Shown here in pieces: positions 1-6,066 of a stretch of 32,102 nucleotides of DNA (the stretch's first letter is position 1; every line of letters begins with the position of its first letter). Source of the DNA: Chloroflexota bacterium (GTDB lineage Bacteria; Chloroflexota; Anaerolineae; Promineifilales; Promineifilaceae); the NCBI GenBank assembly GCA_029559155.1, contig JAKQCM010000268.1, positions 1-32,102 of the forward strand, given 5' to 3'. The translations under genes were made by a program, and so were the position numbers. A model generated the notes under the pieces. It searched no databases. It saw nothing but the letters and a program-made list of their open reading frames with translations, and had not been told where the DNA came from.

Positions 1-1
1 C

Positions 2-376
2 GGTGGGTTTGCGCCGGATGCGAATACGGCCGTTATCAATCTGGCGCAGCCGTTGTTTGATGGCGCACAGGTGTATGTGCCCACGATGAGCGAATTGGCG
101 GCTACGCCAACGGCCGTGGTGAGTGCGCTGTCTCGTGGGGGAACGGCCGTCGAACTCAGCGCGTCCTCCCCTGATGGCCTGATCGACATCAACCAGGCTG
201 ACGTTGCCGAGCTGGATTCTTTGCCGGGAATTGGTCCCAGCACGGCCGAGAAAATCATCGCTTATCGCACCAGCGTGGGGCTATTTAAAACTATCGAAGA
301 GATTATGAACGTGCCGGGAATTGGCGAAGCCAAATTTGGCCAGATTAAAGAGCTGATCACCGTGAGCGGAAATTAA
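2..376 (+). CDS. comEA: ComEA-type helix-hairpin-helix DNA-binding protein (5' partial)
   Basis: The reading frame is open from base 2, so the gene begins upstream of the window; the TTG at 53 is internal and not a real start. The first ~28 residues (GGFAPDANTAVINLAQPLFDG...YVPT) match the end of a SLBB domain, as in ComEA, where it is followed by a linker and a C-terminal (HhH)2 domain. That domain is visible here: DINQADVAELDSLPGIGPSTAEKI, then a second hairpin with NVPGIGEAKF. ComEA proteins are surface-anchored receptors that bind double-stranded DNA during natural transformation, and the SLBB plus HhH order favours this over a cytoplasmic HhH protein. The membrane anchor lies outside the window. 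No other com genes are visible, so competence itself is not shown. Confidence 0.86.
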   Translation, partial: GGFAPDANTAVINLAQPLFDGAQVYVPTMSELAATPTAVVSALSRGGTAVELSASSPDGLIDINQADVAELDSLPGIGPSTAEKIIAYRTSVGLFKTIEEIMNVPGIGEAKFGQIKELITVSGN

Positions 377-419
377 CCCTTTGGGCGTGATGGGTTGTTT
401 CTGTTATCTTTAGGCTACT

Positions 420-1565
420 ATGCCTCGTGATAATTGGCTGACTGTTGCTGCAGCGCGAACGGCGCGCATCCCGTTTTGGTTTCTTAGCCGACGGCCGTTT
501 ACCCCACCCCAAAAAGCGGTCATCTTGCAGCCTTGCTGCGTGAGTCAGATTATGTTAACCACGCCGCTGTTGGCAGCCCTGAGCAACGCCTATCCGCAAA
601 CACGTTTTGATTGGGTTGTCAGTTCCTGGGGACGGCCGGCCATCATCGGCAACCCACGCATTACCGAGTTGATCGACGCCGGTCCCGGCAACTTGAAAGC
701 TGCAGGGTGGAGGGCAATTCGCCGCTTGGCGCATCAATTGCATGAAGAAGCCTACGATACGTGCATCATTCCCAGCCGCTCCAGCACCCTGGCCCTATTG
801 GCCTGGGAAGCGAGTATTCCACAGCGGATTGGATTGAATATTGACGGCCGTGGTTTTGCGCATACGGTGGCGGTAAAACCAGCACAAGCCATCCGGCACG
901 CTGCCGAAATTTCCCTGTCGTTAGCGGCCAGCATGGGCGTGGATGTCGGTTCGGACACGCAAAACCCGGTGGGTATGGAATTTTATCCACCGGACAATGA
1001 TCGCACGGCCGTTACCCATCGGCTGGTAGAAGATGTGGATTGGCTGGGCGACTGCCCGTTGGTGGTTATCCATCCGGGCGGGGCGAGCAATCCGATACAA
1101 ACAGCGCCTGGCAAATTATGGCCGGCGGAGCGGTATGCCCGTCTGGCCAACCATATTGTGCGCCAGCATGGCGCGCGCGTGATACTGGTCGGCGCCGACC
1201 AGGATCGCGACATAGCCAGAGCGATCATCGGCATGACAGCCGCGCCGCTGGTCGATTGGGTGGGGAGCATCAGTCTGGGCGAGCTGGGTGGTTTGTGCGA
1301 GGTGGCTGATTTGTACATTGGCAATGACACTGGTCCTACGCATGTGGCTGCGGCCGTTGGCTGCCCAACGTTGGCGATTTTTGGCCCGAGCGACCCGGCT
1401 GTATCACGGCCGTATGGCACGAAGGGGCAAGTTTTAGCGCTTTGGCATGATTTGGCGGCGGTGGCCGACGAACGGCCGTTTACATGGGAGGAAGGGGTGA
1501 CGGTGGCAGAGGCGGTAACGGCCGTTGATCAGATGTTGCGACGGGCGAAAACGGCCGTAAGCTAG
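420..1565 (+). CDS. Glycosyltransferase family 9 (heptosyltransferase-like)
   Basis: A 381-residue protein with the two-lobed GT-B layout of family 9 glycosyltransferases (ADP-heptose:LPS heptosyltransferase type). The N-terminal lobe carries the acceptor-side signature KAVILQPCCVSQIMLTTPLLAAL (around residues 32-54). The C-terminal lobe has VIHPGGASN, the strand-turn RVILVGADQDRDIA, and the donor-site motif DLYIGNDTGPTHVAAAVGCPTLAIFGPSDP (around residues 295-325), all diagnostic of GT9. Expected role: transfer of a sugar from a nucleotide donor onto a cell-surface glycan. In Chloroflexota, which lack ordinary LPS, the real acceptor is unknown. It starts 43 bp after comEA on the same strand with no strong Shine-Dalgarno. 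It ends shortly before the tRNA promoter. Confidence 0.85.
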   Translation: MPRDNWLTVAAARTARIPFWFLSRRPFTPPQKAVILQPCCVSQIMLTTPLLAALSNAYPQTRFDWVVSSWGRPAIIGNPRITELIDAGPGNLKAAGWRAIRRLAHQLHEEAYDTCIIPSRSSTLALLAWEASIPQRIGLNIDGRGFAHTVAVKPAQAIRHAAEISLSLAASMGVDVGSDTQNPVGMEFYPPDNDRTAVTHRLVEDVDWLGDCPLVVIHPGGASNPIQTAPGKLWPAERYARLANHIVRQHGARVILVGADQDRDIARAIIGMTAAPLVDWVGSISLGELGGLCEVADLYIGNDTGPTHVAAAVGCPTLAIFGPSDPAVSRPYGTKGQVLALWHDLAAVADERPFTWEEGVTVAEAVTAVDQMLRRAKTAVS

Positions 1566-1598
1566 CGGAGCAGATTGTGAAATTGCTAGCAAATGATA

Positions 1599-1627
1599 TT
1601 GACAGCATACGTGGTTTTTGATAATAT
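1599..1627 (+). promoter_or_regulatory. Sigma70-type promoter of tRNA-Asp
   Basis: TTGACA (1599-1604), a 17-nt spacer, and TAATAT (1622-1627). The -35 is a perfect consensus. Predicted initiation near 1634 is only ~7 nt upstream of the mature tRNA 5' end, as expected for a stable-RNA promoter. Confidence 0.75.
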
Positions 1628-1640
1628 CCCAGTCGCTCTA

Positions 1641-1713
1641 GGGGGCGTGGTGTAGTGGTTAACACGTCGGCCTGTCAAGCCGAAGATCGCGGGTTCGATC
1701 CCCGTCGCTCCCG
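1641..1713 (+). tRNA. tRNA-Asp (anticodon GUC)
   Basis: A complete cloverleaf can be drawn by hand. The 7-bp acceptor stem is 1641-1647 with 1706-1712 (one G-U), and G1713 is the discriminator. The anticodon stem is 1667-1671/1679-1683, with loop CTGTCAA and anticodon GTC at 1674-1676. The T stem is 1689-1693/1701-1705 with loop TTCGATC. No CCA is encoded. The G73 discriminator and GUC anticodon specify aspartate. A perfect promoter precedes it and a hairpin terminator follows at 1732. The 3' end of the gene is part of a 122-bp sequence repeated at 5774. Confidence 0.96.
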
Positions 1714-1822
1714 TTCCGTATCGCGGGTTTCAAAGCGCTCGATTCAGTCGAGCGCTTTTTGTTTGTCGAACCCGCGCACCCCATTTCTTGGGGTGAGGCC
1801 TCCACCTCTGTCGCTCCCGCGA
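1701..1822 (+). repeat. 122-bp direct repeat, copy A (tRNA-Asp 3' end plus terminator module)
   Basis: About 94% identical (7 differences, six of them transitions) to 5774-5895 in the same orientation; the core 1731-1806 is identical over 76 bp. It starts inside the T-arm of tRNA-Asp and contains the tRNA terminator hairpin and a second hairpin (CACCCC/GGGGTG, 1777-1795 region). It ends with a second copy of the tRNA acceptor tail GTCGCTCCCG (1810-1819; the first is 1704-1713). Interpreted as an attachment-site-like or mobile tRNA-tail module. Confidence 0.85.
1732..1764 (+). terminator. Intrinsic terminator of tRNA-Asp
   Basis: An 11-bp perfect stem AAAGCGCTCGA / TCGAGCGCTTT with loop TTCAG, followed by a T-rich tract (CTTTTTGTTT). 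An outer stem (CGCGGGTTT ... AACCCGCG) encloses it. The same structure is duplicated at 5805-5837. Confidence 0.85.
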
Positions 1823-1904
1823 TCTGTACAGAAGGTTTCATCAGAATTAGGAGTTGTACCTAGTAACGGCCGTATTCCCCTCCCCGCTCGGGACCTAAAA
1901 CTTG

Positions 1905-1932
1905 TTGTAACAACGCAAAATTCCCCCATAAT
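1905..1932 (+). promoter_or_regulatory. Candidate promoter of the 1972 gene
   Basis: TTGTAA (1905-1910), a 16-nt spacer, CATAAT (1927-1932). It would give a ~33-nt leader containing an AAGGTGG Shine-Dalgarno just before ATG 1972. The -10 is good and the -35 weak. Confidence 0.4.
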
Positions 1933-1971
1933 TGTCCTGCTTGACCGGTGTGCAAAAACGGAAAGGTGGCT

Positions 1972-2802
1972 ATGCCAGACAAGCATTCATTAGATGAAAT
2001 GAGACGACGTATTCAGGAATCGCTGATTCAGGCCAAACAGGAACAGTTGCGTGACGAGTTTGGGATGCAGATTGACTATGCTGACCCCCAACTTGATCCA
2101 GAAGTTCATACCGAATGGCTTGATTACATCCGCGAATTTGAGCGCCAGTTTGAAAACGCCCCAAGGATTACAGTATGGGAACGGATTGGCAGCCCGCCAA
2201 TTGAGCCTATAGAGAACATCCCCTTATACGCCCTGGAAGAGGCGGTTGATAACCTGCTGGATTTATTGGCCGAACATGGCATCGTCATTGATTTCATGGG
2301 GGATTGGGATGACATGGCCGCCTATCGTTTCATCACCGACGAACTGCTGGACGAAGAGATGGACGACATTCGGATTGAAGGCATGTTCTCCCATTTTGAG
2401 GCCACGACGCCGGAATATGACGTGCAAATGTGGGTGGAGAACTTTGTGCTGGACGTGTTTTGGCAGGAACGAAAGTATTTCCTGGTCGGCTTAGATAAGC
2501 AGCCACTTTATGACGCAACTGGTGAGCCGATGACGTTGGCCGAATTTACCCAGAAAGTGGAGGCTGTTTGGGCGCGAATGCCAGCTACAAACCGGGTTAA
2601 TGTCCGGCCAATCATAACGCAGGTAGCAAAAGACGAGGGGCAAGTCACTGCCGTTATTACCTACCCATTGCGCAACGTGCAAAAACAAGTCGAATCTTTC
2701 TTCCGTCTGCAACCCAGTCCCTACACCGGCTGGGATATCGTCCAGACGTCGCTGTTGGATGATTTGCTAACGGTGTTAAATGAGTTGGCTGGATTGTTGT
2801 AA
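1972..2802 (+). CDS. Acidic protein of unknown function in the tRNA-Asp segment
   Basis: I do not recognise a family for this 276-residue protein. The start at ATG 1972 is chosen because GAAAGGTGG lies immediately upstream; an in-frame GTG at 1948 is less likely. The N-terminal ~35 residues are charged and helical (DEMRRRIQESLIQAKQEQLRDEF). The middle is strongly acidic, with ELLDEEMDDIRIEGMFSHFEATTPEYD around residues 125-150. The C-terminal third looks mixed alpha/beta and ends in a hydrophobic helix (LLDDLLTVLNELAGLL). There is no signal peptide, membrane segment or obvious catalytic motif. It stands alone on the plus strand, convergent with the SWIM remnant, inside the 122-bp repeats. It could be a cargo gene with a defence or regulatory role, but the sequence shows nothing that says so. 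Confidence 0.75.
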   Translation: MPDKHSLDEMRRRIQESLIQAKQEQLRDEFGMQIDYADPQLDPEVHTEWLDYIREFERQFENAPRITVWERIGSPPIEPIENIPLYALEEAVDNLLDLLAEHGIVIDFMGDWDDMAAYRFITDELLDEEMDDIRIEGMFSHFEATTPEYDVQMWVENFVLDVFWQERKYFLVGLDKQPLYDATGEPMTLAEFTQKVEAVWARMPATNRVNVRPIITQVAKDEGQVTAVITYPLRNVQKQVESFFRLQPSPYTGWDIVQTSLLDDLLTVLNELAGLL

Positions 2803-2849
2803 CGGCCGTATTCCCAATTCCGACACGTCCTTCTCGCTTATTGCGGAGG

Positions 2850-3382
2850 TTAGCGAATATTGCGCAGCAACGGAACCAACTTGTACTTACGGTGATGAGT
2901 TGCCAAAACGGCGTCCAGATAGCGCTGCCATTCGGGCAGGCGATTGTGCTGCTGGTAGATCGCACGGGCGAGGCCCAGCCAGGCAACGGCCGTTTTATAT
3001 TCCCCCGCCTTCCCCCCATCCATAATCGCTTCCGCTCGTCGCTGGTATATTTGGATGCCCCAATCGGGGTATCGTCCCCTGGTCGCTTCAACCACCTGGC
3101 GTAACTCACGTTCCAGCCAAAACCCATCTTTTTCAATCACCTGCATCGCCTGGGTTCGCATCTTTTCGTTCAAGTTGTGTTGGCAATACCGGAAGGAGCT
3201 AATGTGACCTGGACACGGTACGGTTCGTAGTCGCTGCCTTCCACCTCGGCGGTAATCAGGTTGCCACGCCGGGTCACTTCTAAAACGGCGCCATCGTGGA
3301 AATAATGTTGGCCCCGTGCAAATGATTCGGCGCTGGCAAGAGCTTGCACATCTGTTTCTTTAATCACGTATGTCTGAGTCAT
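2850..3382 (-). pseudogene. SWIM zinc-finger protein remnant (internal deletion and frameshift)
   Basis: Two minus-strand reading frames overlap by a few bases at 3170-3173. The upstream piece (3382 to 3170, 70 residues) reads like the extreme N-terminus of SWIM proteins (ALASAESFARGQHYFHDGAV...GSDYEPYRVQV). The downstream piece (3173 to 2850) reads like their extreme C-terminus (AWLGLARAIYQQHN..EWQRYLDAVL.THHRKYKLVPLL). Family members usually have several hundred residues between these ends, including the CxCxnCxH zinc knuckle, which is missing here. The likely history is a large internal deletion leaving the ends in different frames. The 5' end overlaps the UPF0158 gene by 23 bp, so the two were probably co-translated. 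Each piece could in principle be translated, but neither should bind zinc. Confidence 0.72.
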
Positions 3383-3944
3383 CGTTTTTCATCCTACCGC
3401 TGCCTCTCCCTGGATCGTTGATTGGTTCAATGCCTTCCTCGGCCAGCCAAGCGGCGATTTGTTGCCGGAGGTGCTTTTCCTCAAAGGCGTACCAGCGTTG
3501 CTCTTCCATGAGATGCTGGCCGAGGATGTCGCGGAAGCGGCGAAATGCGCCACGGCCGTGTGTAGCCTGGAAAAGCTGGTTTTGCAATTGCCTGTTTTCT
3601 ACGGTGGCGATGAACGCTTGCATCGCATCGTAACCAGCGCGGGTGTCTGCTTCGGGAATAGCAATGATGCGCCCACCGAAATGGATTTCGATGAAATCGG
3701 CCGTGCGGACACCCTCCTGCTGCCAATCTGGTAAACCAGACTCGGCCAGAGCCAGTTCAAGATCAAATGCTTCTAATGCATCTTCTTCTTGCGCCTCTTC
3801 ATAAAACTCTTGGAGATAGCGGTACTCTTCGGCCGTCACCATCAGGACCTGACCGGTGTCGGTGTCCAGAAAATAGCGCAACTCCATCCCGCTATTGCTG
3901 AAGGCTTCGGATAATTCGTCCCAGTTTACGGTCACTTTTTTCAT
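3360..3944 (-). CDS. UPF0158 family protein
   Basis: A 194-residue protein with the layout of the uncharacterised UPF0158 family: an N-terminal ELRYFLDTDTGQVLMV strand pair near residue 22, an acidic middle, then the conserved block RGAFRRFRDILGQH......RWYAFEEKHLRQQIAAWLAEEGIEP near residues 130-175. Family function is unknown; members are small cytosolic proteins. The start ATG at 3944 has only a weak GAGTGA upstream. It overlaps the SWIM remnant by 23 bp, a coupling that suggests the two once formed a pair. An imperfect inverted repeat (TCTCGT/ACGAGA, around 3971-3994) lies in its leader and could be an operator. The Arg/Lys-rich last ~20 residues look like an appended tail. Confidence 0.78.
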   Translation of the reverse strand: MKKVTVNWDELSEAFSNSGMELRYFLDTDTGQVLMVTAEEYRYLQEFYEEAQEEDALEAFDLELALAESGLPDWQQEGVRTADFIEIHFGGRIIAIPEADTRAGYDAMQAFIATVENRQLQNQLFQATHGRGAFRRFRDILGQHLMEEQRWYAFEEKHLRQQIAAWLAEEGIEPINDPGRGSGRMKNDDSDIRD

Positions 3945-4024
3945 GATTTGTCACTCGTTTACCAAGTTTCTCGTCCTAACACGACAACGAGACCTTATCA
4001 TTCTGAGCCAAAGGCGAAGAATCC

Positions 4025-4054
4025 CTCCAGTGTTTTGCTAACCAAACACTGGAG
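4025..4054. other. Intergenic hairpin downstream of the AbiE operon
   Basis: A perfect 11-bp stem CTCCAGTGTTT / AAACACTGGAG with an 8-nt loop, between abiEii and the UPF0158 gene. Neither side has a T-tract, so it is not a classic terminator; it could stabilise the 3' end. It is preceded (3998-4024) by CATTCTGAGCC..GGCGAAGAATCC, which resembles a common dispersed intergenic repeat type. Confidence 0.5.
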
Positions 4055-4185
4055 AAAAACGGCCGTTTCCCCTCTTGGTAACTTCGCCTGATCAAACCGC
4101 TGGATAAGCGCTGCCCGGCGCGCATGAGTGGCCCGAATTTTGCCCAGACGGCTGGGAACGTCGCTTCCGTTTCCCTGGAACAATC

Positions 4186-4992
4186 TTACCGTAACAATAA
4201 ACTCTTGATCGTTTCGGCGCTGAATTTGGTCAGTTCCTCTTGGTCCATCAAAAACCTCTGGACATCTTCTACCACCCGCGTCCATGTCACTTGCGCCAAT
4301 CGCGCCAACACATGCTCGCGCCAATTGTCGGCCGTAAGGGCGCCATTCTCCCAGCCAGATTGAGCCAGAGCATTGTTCAACATGGCAAAGTTGGGCAGCG
4401 CCCATTGTGGTTGGCTCAAATACCAATAAAGATCATACCAATCACGCCCTTTGGCATATTCTCGCTGCAAAAGAGCGTGAAGCTTGCCGGCCAAAAGGGA
4501 CGCCCGGTCATGGTGCTGCAAATTAACTGCAACATGATGCTGCACCTGAGTCGTCGCCAGGCTTGCCTGGGCTGGCGGATTCGTATCAATCTCCAGTTTG
4601 ATGGCTAAAACTTCGGTTTCATGCGGTGACAGACCCAGCCGGTGAAACAAACCGCGAAAACGAATGAAGGCGCTCTGGACAACGTGACGCTCATTCAGTT
4701 TTATCTCGGTATCATACGTTTCGGCCTGTAAATCACGTTGGATGGCGGTCAGATAGCGGCGCAAATCATACTGCTTGTTTTGTCGTTCCAGCGCAAAATC
4801 CAGGTCCTCCGAATAGCGCGGCATGTGGTAAAGCAGCCGCAAGGCTGTTCCTCCGTGAAAAGCCAGGGGAATCATGGCCCCAGCGTTTTGCAAACTCTGC
4901 AAAATCCGCATTTGCAGATATTCGCGCACAACCGCTCTTTGTGCTTCCGGGGTAAATGTCTGCTCAATTTGCGCTTTCAGATAAGGGATCAC
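4186..4992 (-). CDS. abiEii: AbiEii/AbiGii-type nucleotidyltransferase toxin
   Basis: A 268-residue nucleotidyltransferase of the AbiEii toxin family. The catalytic signature is plain: AFHGGTALRLLYHMPRYSEDLDFAL (around residues 43-67), with the GG[ST] turn and the D-x-D metal ligands in SEDLDFA. The C-terminal helical half contains DWYDLYWYL, also typical (around residue 184). Known members of type IV systems act on tRNA or nucleotide pools and arrest growth; the matching antitoxin is a transcriptional repressor rather than a direct binder. The GTG start overlaps the stop of abiEi by 4 bp (GTGA), so the two are translationally coupled, antitoxin first, as in known AbiE loci. All key residues are present, so it looks intact. 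Confidence 0.9.
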   Translation of the reverse strand: MIPYLKAQIEQTFTPEAQRAVVREYLQMRILQSLQNAGAMIPLAFHGGTALRLLYHMPRYSEDLDFALERQNKQYDLRRYLTAIQRDLQAETYDTEIKLNERHVVQSAFIRFRGLFHRLGLSPHETEVLAIKLEIDTNPPAQASLATTQVQHHVAVNLQHHDRASLLAGKLHALLQREYAKGRDWYDLYWYLSQPQWALPNFAMLNNALAQSGWENGALTADNWREHVLARLAQVTWTRVVEDVQRFLMDQEELTKFSAETIKSLLLR

Positions 4993-5630
4993 AAGGGTAC
5001 GTACTCTGTTAATTCCTCGGCCACAACTTGCAAGATGTGGGCCAAGGCTCGTTTAAGTTTTGGTTTGCCAGCCCGCTCCACGTAATCGGCCAATCGGTCA
5101 ACATCAAGCTGATCCAGATTTTGCAGCCGCAAGGCGCGAATATAGCCTTCGCTATCCGCATCGGGCGTCAGGTAAATGAGGTCTAGCAGCGCCTTTTCCG
5201 GTGTCGCCAGGTATGCCCATTGTGTTTGTGTTACCTGCCGGTATTCAAAGCCAAAAAACAGCGCTGGTTGAATGTGTTGGAACGTGAAACGGCCGTAAGG
5301 ATTTTGCCACGTACCTGGGCGGCCCGTCGTGACGCTGGTCACGACGGCGACATGCTCCGGGATGAGGTCGTAGTGGGATAATGCTGTATGCAGGCTGACA
5401 TAGGACCCACGCGCCAGATGATTGGCGATTAAGTAGCTATGCGGTCGTTCTAATTGATATGGCGGGGCGAGGGTGTACAACCCACGCTGTAATTGAATCA
5501 CCTTTCCGGCGCGCACCCAATCTGCAAGCTGCCGCTGTACCTGCTGGGGGGAATCTGTTCCCGCGTAAAGATGCCCGCTTTCAAATAAGGGTAAGGGAGC
5601 TAATTGGGATAATATTTGTTGAAAATACAT
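4989..5630 (-). CDS. abiEi: AbiEi-type antitoxin (winged-helix repressor)
   Basis: A 213-residue protein with the AbiEi layout. The N-terminal wing is LADWVRAGKVIQLQRGLYTLAPPY (around residues 35-58), followed by SYLIANHLARGSYVSLHTALSHYDLIPE, a central beta domain (VTSVTTGRPG..NPYGRFTFQHI), and the ATPEKALLDLIYLTPDADSEGYIRAL segment that is hallmark for the family. The frame is open to 5756, but the upstream residues are low-complexity Gly-rich and not family-like. ATG 5630 gives the expected length and lies directly after a good promoter. AbiEi binds inverted repeats at its own promoter and represses the operon. No Shine-Dalgarno precedes 5630, and the promoter position suggests a leaderless message. 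Confidence 0.87.
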   Translation of the reverse strand: MYFQQILSQLAPLPLFESGHLYAGTDSPQQVQRQLADWVRAGKVIQLQRGLYTLAPPYQLERPHSYLIANHLARGSYVSLHTALSHYDLIPEHVAVVTSVTTGRPGTWQNPYGRFTFQHIQPALFFGFEYRQVTQTQWAYLATPEKALLDLIYLTPDADSEGYIRALRLQNLDQLDVDRLADYVERAGKPKLKRALAHILQVVAEELTEYVPL

Positions 5631-5636
5631 GAGTCG

Positions 5637-5665
5637 ATTGTAACCAGAATCGTCAATTAATGCAA
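5637..5665 (-). promoter_or_regulatory. Promoter of the AbiE operon (possibly leaderless)
   Basis: On the minus strand: TTGCAT (5665-5660), a 17-nt spacer, TACAAT (5642-5637). Initiation 7 nt downstream falls at about 5630, the A of the abiEi start codon, and no Shine-Dalgarno is present. Confidence 0.55.
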
Positions 5666-5773
5666 CGAAATTTTTGATTAGTTGACTCCAACCACCCGCA
5701 GCATAAGCCGGGAATAAGTCAGATCGCCCACCGCCACCCAGACCACACACCTGCACCCGGAACGGTGTCTAAG

Positions 5774-5895
5774 CCCGTCGTTCCCGTTCCGCATTGCGGG
5801 TTCCAAAGCGCTCGATTCAGTCGAGCGCTTTTTGTTTGTCGAACCCGCGCACCCCATTTCTTGGGGTGAGGCCTCCACCCGTGTTGCTCCCGCGA
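5774..5895 (+). repeat. 122-bp direct repeat, copy B
   Basis: Second copy of 1701-1822, about 94% identical and in the same orientation. The rest of the tRNA is absent: homology starts within the T-arm strand and covers the acceptor tail (here GTCGTTCCCG, 5777-5786), the terminator hairpin and the second hairpin. It ends with another tail copy (GTTGCTCCCG, 5883-5892). Together with copy A it brackets the AbiE segment. Confidence 0.85.
5805..5837 (+). terminator. Duplicated tRNA-type terminator in repeat copy B
   Basis: Identical to the tRNA-Asp terminator: 11-bp stem, TTCAG loop, T-rich tract on the plus strand. It has no tRNA gene of its own. It may insulate the TPR gene at 6067 from upstream transcription. 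Confidence 0.7.
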
Positions 5896-5971
5896 TGTAT
5901 TGAATGGTTTTTCCGCATTTGGGATCATAATTGTAAACGGCCGTTCTCCACCGCCAGCCCACAAAATCACG

Positions 5972-6000
5972 TTGTGATTCGCGGCAATTTGTACCATAAT
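5972..6000 (+). promoter_or_regulatory. Candidate promoter of the TPR gene
   Basis: TTGTGA (5972-5977), a 17-nt spacer, CATAAT (5995-6000). Predicted initiation near 6007 coincides with the base of the leader hairpin. Confidence 0.5.
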
Positions 6001-6006
6001 GAAGCA

Positions 6007-6035
6007 ACAGCAAGATTACAAAGTCATCTTGCTGT
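6007..6035 (+). promoter_or_regulatory. 5' leader hairpin of the TPR gene
   Basis: A perfect 10-bp stem ACAGCAAGAT / ATCTTGCTGT with a 9-nt loop, placed right at the predicted 5' end of the message, 31 nt before the ATG. It could protect the mRNA 5' end or be a protein-binding site. No T-tract follows. Confidence 0.45.
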
Positions 6036-6066
6036 AGAAAACGCCTTCTAGAAAATCGGACGAATA

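Noticed and set aside
1655..1993. ORFs on both strands across the tRNA-Asp gene and its repeat (also 5678-6051)
   Set aside because: They translate the tRNA and the terminator hairpins; the minus-strand product (GDRTRDLRLDRPTC) is a familiar artefact of tRNA antisense.
4025..4054. Rho-independent terminator for abiEii
   Set aside because: The stem is strong but no T-tract follows on either strand, so it is listed only as a hairpin.
3998..4185. Possible extra gene remnant downstream of abiEii (KIRATHARRAALIQRFDQAKL in another frame)
   Set aside because: The stretch looks slightly coding-like and recalls a SWIM-type C-terminus, but it is too short and overlaps a dispersed repeat and a hairpin.
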